Translations under genes and position numbers: made by a program
Shown: positions 17,060-24,063 of the stretch, piece after piece
Layout of the letters: every line of letters starts with the position of its first letter
How positions within the stretch are numbered: position 1 is the stretch's first letter
NCBI GenBank assembly: GCA_020723995.1
Contig: DYHT01000011.1
Span: 1-52,107 of the forward strand
Origin: Chloroflexus sp.
GTDB lineage: Bacteria > Chloroflexota > Anaerolineae > Anaerolineales > Villigracilaceae
Reading direction: 5' to 3'
Length of the DNA stretch: 52,107 bases
Notes under the pieces: generated by a model
What the model was told of the DNA's origin: nothing
The model's database searches: none
What the model saw: only the letters and a program-made list of their open reading frames with translations

Positions 17060-17986
17060 TTACTCTTCGAGCGATTGCCAGTTCGTTACTTCGTAAGTGG
17101 TCGTACCTTTATCAAATACCATTTTTATCTGGCGTACATTCTCAATGCCTCGAACTGCTGTGCTTTCTGGAAGAAAATTTGTTACCAAGACCTCTTTGTT
17201 AAGCACGCGTTCTCTACCATTTTTGCGTGTTGTCATGCCAGAAAAGGATTGAACAGGAATAACGTAATATGGCGCGTAAAGATTGCGGACCTCGGGAGTA
17301 TCATACGATGAAAGAATCCACTTACACTGCGTGCAGGCCAATCGTTCAGCCAGTCTTTGATGGTCGCTCCACTCCCGCATGTTATAGGCATAGTTAACGC
17401 CGTTATCGGGATAAGGCGGATCTACGTATATCACGGTATTTGAAGTATCATAGCGATCAATACACGCCTGCCAGTCAAGGTTTTCGATGATGACCGTGCG
17501 TAAACGTTCATGAACAGGTTGCAACCGCTCGCGTAGCGTCTTGAGTGCGCCGATCAGACGATTGCCATGCCCGCCATCAGTGATACTGGTTTGAAAACGA
17601 GGATAGCGAAATTCGCCGCCCCAACCGGCCATGATCAAATAATAAAAACGGTGGGCGCGCTGGACATCGGTGAGTTCTGCCGGGTTCAGGGATGCCAGAC
17701 GTTGAAATTCGGCGCGTGAGGCCAACTCCCATTCGAAGGAGGCAATCAGTTCTTCGGGCTTTTCTTTGACAACACGGAAGAATGTGACGAGTTCCTGGTC
17801 AATGTCATTCAACACCTCGACATCGCTCGGCGGTTTGGCAAACAGCACCCAGGCCGCGCCCGCAAATGGCTCGACGTAACAAGTATGAGCCGGGAGCAAA
17901 GCAACAATATGCTTGCGCAGCCGGGATTTCCCGCCGACCCACTTGAATGGGCTATTAATTATCTTATATTCGCTAGCTGTCACCAT
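17060..17986 (-). CDS. Dam-family (D12 class) DNA adenine methylase
   Basis: A 308-residue N6-adenine methyltransferase of the D12 class. AdoMet motif PFKWVGGKSRL lies at residues 13-23, FAGAAWVLF follows, and the catalytic VIYVDPPYPD is near 190. Dam and the methylases of GATC-type restriction systems belong here, but the target sequence cannot be read. It is divergent from a controller-type HTH gene, with a palindromic operator at 18000-18020 between them, and an inactivated endonuclease gene lies beyond. I interpret the set as a restriction-modification unit in which the methylase is intact. Sequence is more AT-rich than flanking genes, consistent with transfer. Confidence 0.88.
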   Translation of the reverse strand: MVTASEYKIINSPFKWVGGKSRLRKHIVALLPAHTCYVEPFAGAAWVLFAKPPSDVEVLNDIDQELVTFFRVVKEKPEELIASFEWELASRAEFQRLASLNPAELTDVQRAHRFYYLIMAGWGGEFRYPRFQTSITDGGHGNRLIGALKTLRERLQPVHERLRTVIIENLDWQACIDRYDTSNTVIYVDPPYPDNGVNYAYNMREWSDHQRLAERLACTQCKWILSSYDTPEVRNLYAPYYVIPVQSFSGMTTRKNGRERVLNKEVLVTNFLPESTAVRGIENVRQIKMVFDKGTTTYEVTNWQSLEE

Positions 17987-17999
17987 ATCGTCTACTCAC

Positions 18000-18020
18000 A
18001 ATGTCTCTAACAGAGACATT
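18000..18020. promoter_or_regulatory. Palindromic operator between methylase and controller genes
   Basis: Perfect 9-bp arms AATGTCTCT and AGAGACATT are separated by AAC. The site lies 14 bases from the methylase start and 53 bases before the controller gene. Controller (C) proteins of restriction systems bind such boxes and regulate both genes. Binding here is inferred. Confidence 0.7.
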
Positions 18021-18072
18021 TTACCAGAACATTTTTGCGCTGTCAAGTGGAATATAGCACAGGACTTCTAAT

Positions 18073-18288
18073 ATGCAAAGATTTGGAGAGAAACTGCACA
18101 CCTTGCGAACATCAAAACACATGACCCTGAAAGAATTGGCTCTTGCCCTGGGACATGTGTCACACGGTTATATCAGCGAGATTGAGTCTGGCAAGAAAAG
18201 GCCGACTGGTGAGTTTGTTCTCAAGGTGGCTCGTTACTTCGATGTGACCACCGACCAACTCTTGAAAGACGAATTGGACATTCCATAG
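18073..18288 (+). CDS. XRE-family HTH regulator, C-protein-like
   Basis: A 71-residue single-domain HTH protein. MTLKELALALGHVSHGYISEIESGKKRPT carries the recognition helix, with family-typical ISEIESGKKRP, and the C-terminus VARYFDVTTDQLLKDE completes the five-helix fold. Size, position between a divergent methylase and an endonuclease, and the adjacent palindrome match restriction-modification controller proteins, which delay endonuclease expression. It ends 10 bases before the endonuclease gene, behind the ribosome binding site AGGAG of that gene. Confidence 0.8.
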   Translation: MQRFGEKLHTLRTSKHMTLKELALALGHVSHGYISEIESGKKRPTGEFVLKVARYFDVTTDQLLKDELDIP

Positions 18289-18298
18289 GAGATTCGTT

Positions 18299-19128
18299 AT
18301 GAAAATGGCATTCGTTGACCGCAATCCCACACAAGCGGAAATCGAAAAGCTGCGGCTCGTGTTGAGTACCTATCAAGATGGCAGTGGTCAACTGGTCACC
18401 AAAGGCGGCAAAACCTTGCCTGGTTGGAGAGACTTCGAGCGCGCCTTCGCGACGGTTTTCGATGGAGAAGCCCAGGAAAGCAAATTTATTTTTGATGTGT
18501 TGCTTTCGGACGCGCAAAGAACCGGCGTTTATTATGGTGTCTCCTGCAAGATGCGCAGAACGCTTAATGAAACCCTCAAAACGGGGCGGGTGACATTAGA
18601 ACTATCGAATTCGTCCGGCCAATTTTGGAAAGCACTTGAGCAGCGTGGTCTGAATCAACAGAACTACAAACGCAACCCGCGCTTGGCCGGAGAAGTCTTA
18701 ATTGATGTCGTCAGGCAATGGCACGCGGCTGTTGGCATCGAAAACAGTGGGGGTGTTGACCTGTCCCAAAGTTTCTATTTGGCGCTTTCATGGGGTAAGT
18801 CTGGCCAGTATCAATTGTTTAAGTTTCCGTTGACTTTGCTAGATACTGATACGCTAACGTGGGATTTCCCAAGCGTGGAAATCGATGAGGAAGAACATTC
18901 GGGGCGACGTTTGAGGGGGAGGATAACATCGGTACGCTGTTTGAGTGGTATGGAGAGTCTGGTGGGCAATTGAAGTATTACCCTCTTGTAAGCAATGCCT
19001 TGTGGACATCCGATATTTTTTGCCTCGAACCGCTGCCAGATGAGAATATCGAACAGTATGGCATCCTGGCAAAGGCGCGCGCCTATTTTCCAAAGCAATG
19101 GAAGTCAGTAACGCAAAGAGGAGAATAA
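18299..19128 (+). pseudogene. Type II restriction endonuclease-like gene, frameshifted
   Basis: The first 224 residues read in one frame (to 18973), but similarity-like sequence continues in another frame from about 18897: TFGATFEGEDNIGTLFEWYGE, shifted by a lost base near 18885-18900, then KYYPLVSNALW and on to TAA at 19126-19128. Restored, the protein has about 276 residues. A PD-(D/E)XK-like core is visible as E47 (WRDFERAF), D66 (FIFDVLL) and K84 (VSCKMRR). Genomic position after the C-protein gene and opposite the Dam-type methylase suggests the cutting partner of that unit. The frameshift would remove the C-terminal 75 residues. Specificity unknown. I do not recognise a named family. 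Confidence 0.6.
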
Positions 19129-19131
19129 ATC

Positions 19132-19814
19132 ATGAAAACCGCCAGTACCGTCCAATGTGTTGATTTCCCCTGCCTCGACACCCGCCGGACGAGTTACCTC
19201 CTCCCGGATGTAGATGTCAATCCAGTGAATATCTCCATCCTGCTCATCTCGGAAGCCGCGCCGGAGAATCCCGCCGATTATTATTATGCTGGCAAAAACG
19301 CCCCCTTCGCCCAGACCACCCTCCTGGCCTTCCAGGATGCCGGGGCGAAGGTAACATCTATCGAAGATATTCGGCTCTTTGGGAGTTGCCGTGATTCTGT
19401 ACACGGATGCCACGGATTTCACGGATTCACACGGAAAAAAGCATTAAAAATCCGTGTTTTTCCGTGTCCGTCCGTGTAATCCGTGTCCAAAAGGTCTTAG
19501 TCACAGCGATTCCCAATGAACCAGATATTCTGGCGCTGGGCGTCTACCTGACCACGGCGGTCAAGTGCGGCAAGACCGGCTATGGCCTCGCCACACAAAC
19601 TATCCAGAATTGCTCGCGCCTGCTCGAAAAAGAGATTGCCCTGTTCCCGAATGTCAAAGTCTACCTGCTGATAGGTGACGTGGCGATCAAGGCAGTCAAC
19701 ATGATTGCCAAACGGAACGGGGAGCCGCGCGTGATCCCTGCCGGTTCGACGTACAAAATTCGCGGCGGGGAGTTCACCTTCCGCGGGGCGCGGGCGTTTC
19801 CATCCTACGTGTAG
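19132..19814 (+). pseudogene. Uracil-DNA-glycosylase-superfamily gene, broken by a MITE and a nonsense codon
   Basis: Segment one (19132-19372) ends TTLLAFQDAGAKVTSIEDI and segment two (from 19531) continues LALGVYLTTAVKCGKTGYG, then YLLIGDVAIKAVN. These have uracil-glycosylase-superfamily character (PADYYYAGKNAPF; LLIGDVA). The 150-bp MITE at 19373-19522 with its 8-bp target duplication splits them; removal restores ED-ILALGVYL in frame. A TAG at 19812-19814 then interrupts SYV-stop-AGPAFFVEKVKRKMIAED. The downstream residues remain open to 19949 and look native, so CAG to TAG is likely. A ribosome binding site (GAGGAGA) precedes the ATG. Two independent lesions argue for a true pseudogene. 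Confidence 0.8.
19373..19522. mobile_element. 150-bp MITE with 8-bp target duplication in the glycosylase gene
   Basis: The ends GGCTCTTTGGGAGTTGCCGT and (complement of right end) GGTTCATTGGGAATCGCTGT are imperfect inverted repeats, about 19 of 27 positions. The element is flanked by direct AGATATTC at 19365-19372 and 19523-19530. Its interior holds repeated CACGGAT / ATCCGTG segments that fold on themselves. No transposase is encoded. An 8-bp duplication and ends starting GG(C/T)TC recall ISL3-type elements, which is a guess. The core TCCGTGTAATCCGTGTCCAA is shared with the window-end repeat. Confidence 0.88.
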
Positions 19815-19898
19815 GCCGGCCCCGCCTTTTTCGTGGAAAAAGTAAAGCGCAAGATGATCGCCGAAGATATCAGAAAAGCGTTGCAAATCATTAAGATT

Positions 19899-19941
19899 TT
19901 TAACCACAAAGGGTACAAAGGCACACAAAAGAAAGGAAAAA
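19899..19941. repeat. Left flanking repeat of the GxxExxY cassette
   Basis: TTTTAACCACAAAGGGTACA followed by AAGGCACACAAAAG is a CCACAAAGG-type repeat. Its inverted partner follows the gene at 20362-20410. The ribosome binding site GAAAGGAAAA of the GxxExxY gene lies directly after it. Confidence 0.7.
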
Positions 19942-20352
19942 ATGGATAAACCTGTGCAAAAACGATTCGCGCCCATCTCGGTTGAGGCTGAAATGATTGG
20001 GAAGAAAGTGCTGGACGCCGCCTATGCCGTTCATTCGGCGCTCGGCCCCGGCCTGTTGGAATCCGTTTATGAGGCTTGCATAGCGTACAAACTCCGCCAG
20101 CAACTCGTGGCTGTGGAAACGCAGGTGGTTGTGCCGGTCATGTTTGAGGGCGTGCGCGTCGAAACAGGCCTTCGGCTGGATCTCCTTGCTGCCCGGTTGG
20201 TCATCGTCGAACTCAAGTCGGTCGAAACGATGATACCTCTTTATGAAGCACAATTGATTACCTATCTCAAAGTCACCGGCCTGCGCCTCGGTTATTTGAT
20301 CAACTTCAACGTCGTCCATCTCAAAGACGGCATCAAGCGCATGGTGGTTTAG
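19942..20352 (+). CDS. GxxExxY protein, PD-(D/E)XK-like
   Basis: A 136-residue protein of the GxxExxY group: LGPGLLESVYEACIAYKL carries the naming motif, and GLRLDLLAARLVIVELKS holds the D...E-x-K pattern of a restriction-like nuclease fold. The end YLINFNVVHLKDGIKRMV is also typical. Function is not established. The gene sits exactly between inverted CCACAAAGG-type repeats and between two unrelated DNA-repair genes, as though moved as a cassette. Confidence 0.85.
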   Translation: MDKPVQKRFAPISVEAEMIGKKVLDAAYAVHSALGPGLLESVYEACIAYKLRQQLVAVETQVVVPVMFEGVRVETGLRLDLLAARLVIVELKSVETMIPLYEAQLITYLKVTGLRLGYLINFNVVHLKDGIKRMVV

Positions 20353-20361
20353 ACTCCCAAA

Positions 20362-20410
20362 AGCGTAGACCATCTTAAAACCTTCGTGTCCCTTTGTCCT
20401 TCGTGGTGAA
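20362..20410. repeat. Right flanking repeat of the GxxExxY cassette
   Basis: AAACCTTCGTGTCCCTTTGT followed by CCTTCGTGGTGAAAAA is the inverted relative of the repeat at 19899-19941. It ends 4 bases before the herA start. Confidence 0.7.
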
Positions 20411-20414
20411 AAAT

Positions 20415-22132
20415 ATGATTGATAACTTGAAACCCATTGGCTACATCGTCGGCGGCGGATTGAAAGAATCGTTCCGCGCCCGGCTGACCGTCCCCTCGCA
20501 GGAAGTACAGGAGGGCGCGTTCGTCGTCATCCCCAGCGGGAACTGGCAGTTCTACGGCCTCGTCACGGACCTGCAGCTCGGCGCGACCGATCCACGCTTC
20601 GCCGACGAGCAGTCCGAGATGCGCCTCCCGCCCGCGCTGGCAAAGGCGCTCCACGGCCAGAGCTCTATACCAACCTCGAAATCCTGCCTGCCCCGATGCT
20701 CGAGCTCGGACCGGAGCCGGGTTCGCCGGAGTACGCGGCCTGGATGAAGGAAAAGGCCGGGGAAACGCCGCGCCCGCTGCGGAGCATTCGTTGTCAACCG
20801 GTCAAGACCGTGCCGCCGCACCACGCCCCGGTCCGCATGGCGAGCGGGGGCGACATCGCCGAGATTTTCGGCGACCCGGCGGAGAAGGGCAACTTCGTCA
20901 TCGGCTACACCCGCGAGCAGGGACATCCGGTCTGCATTGACCTGGAGAAATTCGTCCAACGCTCGGCGGGTGTCTTCGGCGCGACCGGCACCGGCAAGTC
21001 GTTCCTGACCCGCATCTTGCTGGCCGGGCTGATGCACCACAACCGCGCCTCGGTGCTGGTCTTCGACATGCACAACGAGTACGGCTTCAACGACACCGCC
21101 TCGGACACCGGGCTGCGCGTCATCGGCCTGAAGACCAAGTTTTCATCTCGCGTGCGAATCGTAGGACTGGGCGCGGGCGCGGCCATCCGTAACAATACGC
21201 CGGACTTCAATCTCGAGATCGCCATGTCCGATATTACGGCTGCGGATATCGAACTGCTGACCGGCGAATTGAATCTGCGCGAGACGACCCCGACCGTTCT
21301 GCACGCGCTGGTCAAATCGTTCGGCGGCCACTGGTTCCGGCAGTTCAAGGAAATGAACCGGGAAGAGGTGGAGATCGAGGACGAAAAGGGAAAGATCAGA
21401 AGAGTCCCGCATCCCGAAAGCGTGGCAGCCTGGGCAAATGACAACGGCGTCAACGTGGTGGCGGCCGAGGGACTGCATGACAAACTGCGCCGTCTATTCG
21501 ATAAGCCTTATATTGTCGAGAAACCGGCCGCCGACTCGCTGGGACAAATGATCGACTCGCTGGAAAACGGCAAGCACGTCATCCTGTCTTTCGGCAATTT
21601 TGAAACCGACCTGGATTACCTGTTCGTTTCCAACCTGCTGACGCGCAAGATCCGCGATGCCTGGGAACGCAACACCAATTCCTTCCGCTCCACCGGCAAG
21701 GACGAACCCCGGCAACTGGTCATCGTGGTAGAAGAAGCCCACAAACTGCTCAACCGCGAGATGGCCGGGCAGACGGCATTCGCCACCATCGCCCGCGAAA
21801 TGCGCAAATACTACGTCACCCTGCTCATCATTGACCAGCGCCCATCGCAGATCTACGACGAGGTCATGTCGCAACTGGGGACGCGCATCTCCGGCTGGCT
21901 GGGCGACGAGGACGACATCCACGCCGTGCTCTCGGGGCTGGCAGGGCGCGAGGCGCTGCGCGGGATGCTGGCGCGGCTCCAGCCGAAGGAGGAAGTGCTC
22001 CTGCTGGGCTGGGGCGTGCCGATGCCGCTGCCGGTGAAGTCGAGGAGGTATGATGACAATTTCTGGCGCGAGTTGTTTGGCGCGGGCGGGAAAAAGGACG
22101 AGGCTCAAATCATGAAGGAGTTGGGGTATTAA
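20415..22132 (+). CDS. herA: HerA-like ATPase, frameshifted in the N-terminal region
   Basis: A HerA-type DNA translocase. The N-terminal HAS barrel (PIGYIVGGGLKESFRARL...GNWQFYGLVTD) reads from ATG 20415 to about 20660. The frame then shifts (a base appears lost in GGCCAGAGCTC), and the ATPase continues uninterrupted to 22132. The ATPase has Walker A GATGTGKSFL, Walker B LVIVVEEAHK, and IIDQRPSQI and LGTRISGW in the C-terminal half. HerA forms hexamers that drive resection with NurA. If the shift is real, translation could only give the ATPase part from an internal start (for example 20696). It may instead be a sequence error. The final 54 bases are duplicated at 23165-23218. Confidence 0.85.
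22079..22132 (+). repeat. herA 3' end, first copy of a 54-bp duplication
   Basis: This segment encodes GAGGKKDEAQIMKELGY plus stop. The second copy at 23165-23218 encodes the same residues, with seven differences, all at third codon positions. The two copies bracket the Phd-VapC module. Confidence 0.9.
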
Positions 22133-22382
22133 TTCTGACTGTTTGCTGAAATTGAAATGACTTTCGCGAATTTCTGCCTAAAATGCCGCTTTTGACCAAT
22201 ATTTTCTCCATTTTGGAGCCAAGTGCCCTCGAACGTCAGGAATAATGGCTACGGCCGGTCTAACCTTTTGGATCGAGGCAAACAACGACCACCTTATACA
22301 GGCGTAGATGCAATTTATCCAGCATATATAGCGTTAATAAAATTCGCAATACTCAAATTAAAATCAGCGAACGGTCAGTTAA

Positions 22383-22411
22383 TTGACATGATTATGCTTC
22401 GGGAGTATACT
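22383..22411 (+). promoter_or_regulatory. Sigma-70-type promoter of phd-vapC
   Basis: TTGACA (22383-22388) and TATACT (22406-22411) are separated by 17 bases. They lie about 40 bases before the antitoxin start. Confidence 0.8.
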
Positions 22412-22414
22412 CTT

Positions 22415-22440
22415 GTTGATTGATTAATTGATTAATTAAC
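22415..22440. promoter_or_regulatory. Operator-like TGATTAAT repeats before the antitoxin gene
   Basis: TTGATTGATTAATTGATTAA and the following TTAAC contain overlapping dyads (TTAATTGATTAATTAA) right downstream of the -10 box. This is where Phd/YefM antitoxins usually bind to autoregulate. The binding itself is inferred. Confidence 0.5.
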
Positions 22441-22451
22441 AAGGAGTCAGA

Positions 22452-22754
22452 ATGAACCGAACCGTTAGTGCAACCGATGCACGCGTCCACTTTGGCGAGA
22501 TCATGCGCCGGGCAAAGACCGGGCCGGTTATCGTGGAGCGGGACGGCAAACCCGAGGTGGTGGTCATTTCCAAGCAGGAGTATGACCGGTTGGCTGCCGC
22601 GGCCCCCAAACCGGACTGGCGCAAAATGCTGGCTGAAACTCACGCGCTCATTCGAGCTGAATTGGGCGACCGTGAAATCCAGCCTTCCCCTGAGGAAGTG
22701 ATCCGCCAGGGACGCGAGGAACGCGATGAACAACTCCTCCACAATTTGCGTTGA
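22452..22754 (+). CDS. Phd/YefM family antitoxin
   Basis: A 100-residue antitoxin. The N-terminal Phd/YefM fold is clear: TVSATDARVHFGEIMRRAKTG, then PVIVERDGKPEVVVISKQEYD. The C-terminal part (from about 55) would wrap the toxin. It should neutralise the VapC toxin encoded immediately downstream and repress the operon. The ribosome binding site AAGGAG lies 7 bases before ATG, and the promoter is at 22383-22411. Its 3' end overlaps the toxin gene by 29 bases, a usual arrangement. Confidence 0.92.
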   Translation: MNRTVSATDARVHFGEIMRRAKTGPVIVERDGKPEVVVISKQEYDRLAAAAPKPDWRKMLAETHALIRAELGDREIQPSPEEVIRQGREERDEQLLHNLR

Positions 22755-23160
22755 TGCCAATATGGTTGTCCGCTTTGTTGTTGTTCCCGGAGACAAAGCG
22801 GTTCAGGAATGCTGGAATCTATGGGAGACAGGGTGGACTTCACTCGTTGCGCCAAGCCTGCTCTATTACGAAGTGATAAATGGACTTCATCGCTATCGAA
22901 AACAGGGCGCTCTCAGTCCTCTCGCCCATAAAAGTGCGCTGGAAACAGCCTTCAGCCTGAGTATCAACCTGATTGGGGATGCTGACTTACATAGAAGAGC
23001 CGCGGAACTTGCTCAAACCTTCAATTTGCCTGCTACTTACGATGCTCACTATGTCGCCTTATCCGAGCGCCTGGGAATAGAACTTTGGACGACCGACGCG
23101 CGCCTGGTCAACGCCTTGCAGCCCTTTGGCGTGGATTGGGTGAAATTGGCGGGGGCGTGA
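22726..23160 (+). CDS. VapC-type PIN domain ribonuclease toxin
   Basis: A 144-residue PIN protein. Acidic residues are in ICVDANMVVRF (D9), LLYYEVINGLHR (E49), ATYDAHYVALSERLG (D109) and LWTTDARLVNAL (D127), which bind Mg2+ in PIN ribonucleases. Such toxins cut tRNA or rRNA when the antitoxin is lost. The gene overlaps the antitoxin by 29 bases. Immediately after it comes a second copy of the herA 3' end, implying that the module arrived by insertion at herA. Confidence 0.92.
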   Translation: MNNSSTICVDANMVVRFVVVPGDKAVQECWNLWETGWTSLVAPSLLYYEVINGLHRYRKQGALSPLAHKSALETAFSLSINLIGDADLHRRAAELAQTFNLPATYDAHYVALSERLGIELWTTDARLVNALQPFGVDWVKLAGA

Positions 23161-23164
23161 AGTG

Positions 23165-23218
23165 GGCGCAGGCGGAAAGAAGGATGAGGCGCAGATCATG
23201 AAAGAGTTGGGGTATTAA
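23165..23218 (+). repeat. herA 3' end, second copy, after vapC
   Basis: The segment encodes GAGGKKDEAQIMKELGY and a TAA stop like 22079-22132. All seven base differences are synonymous, so the copy must have evolved as coding sequence in another genome or gene and is not a simple recent duplication. Confidence 0.9.
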
Positions 23219-23254
23219 AATGGCTGTGTGGCTTGCCTGTCGGGTTCGCCAGTG

Positions 23255-23432
23255 GATGAATCCACCGGCTACGATTACCAAGTCGGCTGAAGCCGACTCG
23301 CGCCCGCCCAGCCGGATTTATCCGGCTTTGCATCTCAGCCGGATGTTTTCGCGAAGCACCCCCGAAGGGGGCAACATCCGGCATCCGGCTCGTGATATTC
23401 GCCCATTCGCGGCATTCGCGTTGAGTCTTTTC
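23255..23432. repeat. Cluster of hairpin repeats
   Basis: The segment carries GTGGAT-GAAT-CCAC, AGTCGGCTGAAGCCGACT, AGCCGGATTTATCCGGCT, a pair of GCCGGATG / CATCCGGC arms around CACCCCCGAAGGGGG, and an ATTCGC repeat end. The 18-base hairpins are almost perfect. It fills the gap between the herA tail and the methyltransferase gene and contains no evident gene. Confidence 0.75.
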
Positions 23433-23450
23433 ACGTAAAGCGAGCAAACA

Positions 23451-23929
23451 ATGACCGCCCTCAAAACCACCCTCTTCATCCTCCTCGTCCCCGGCCTGTT
23501 GCTGGTGCTCCTGCCCTGCGCGCTAGTGAGCGCGGACGTGGCGCTGTTCTCGTTCGGCATTTTCCACTGGCTGGCGGTTCCGTTTTGGGCGGTCGGAGGG
23601 GGGCGATGATCTGGTGCGCGTGGAATTCCACCGTCATGGGACGCGGCACGCCCGCGCCGATTGATCTGCCGAAGGAGTTGGTTGTCAGCAGGCTGTATCG
23701 TTACGCCCGCAACCCGATGTATGGCGGCGCGATCATTATGCTTCTCGGTTATGTGTTCTGGTATCCCACGCGCGCCATTCTGGCCTGTCCGCTGATATTC
23801 TTCCTCGGCGCGCACCTGTTCGTTGTTTTCTACGAAGAGCCGCACCTGCGCAAAATGTTCTGCGCGGTGTACGAGGCATACTGCCGGTCCGTGCCGAGGT
23901 GGATTCCACGCTGGAAGCGGAGAGATTGA
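23451..23929 (+). pseudogene. Isoprenylcysteine carboxyl methyltransferase (ICMT)-like gene, frameshifted
   Basis: The first part (MTALKTTLFILLVPGLLLVL..., to VGGG) is followed in another frame by WCAWNSTVMGRGTPAPIDLP, then ELVVSRLYRYARNPMYGG, then FFLGAHLFVVFYEEPHLRKMF, a typical ICMT/PEMT-like membrane methyltransferase C-terminal half. Adding one G to the G6 run at 23598-23603 joins them in frame. The restored protein would have about 159 residues and four TM segments. Such bacterial homologues methylate unknown lipids or proteins. The break may be biological or an error in a homopolymer. Confidence 0.75.
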
Positions 23930-23954
23930 CGAAGGGGTGGAACAGGTAACAGGC

Positions 23955-23974
23955 TTGCCCTGAGCCTGTCGAAG
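23955..23974. repeat. Intergenic copy of GCCCTGAGCCTGTCGAAGGG
   Basis: This copy is identical to the core that is read in frame within nurA (14668-14690). It shows the element outside coding sequence. Confidence 0.8.
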
Positions 23975-24063
23975 GGTCCTGGGAGTAACGATGGAAGATC
24001 GCTCAAACGGATTTTAAAGTTGAGGGTAAAATTTACCCATCTCGCCTGTCAACGGAGAATTCC

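Larger units (their letters stand above)
22133..22451. other. AT-rich leader of the toxin-antitoxin module
   Basis: No gene is visible in these 319 bases. The base composition is clearly lower in GC than the surroundings. The 3' part contains a consensus promoter and an operator-like repeat for the phd-vapC genes. The 5' part contains nothing I recognise. Confidence 0.6.

Noticed and set aside
22230-22320. Possible tRNA-like segment with GGATCGAGG
   Set aside because: No acceptor stem or T-loop could be paired. No tRNA seen elsewhere either.
22223-22423. Small frame of 66 codons before phd
   Set aside because: It runs through the consensus promoter, begins with no ribosome binding site and shows no domain.
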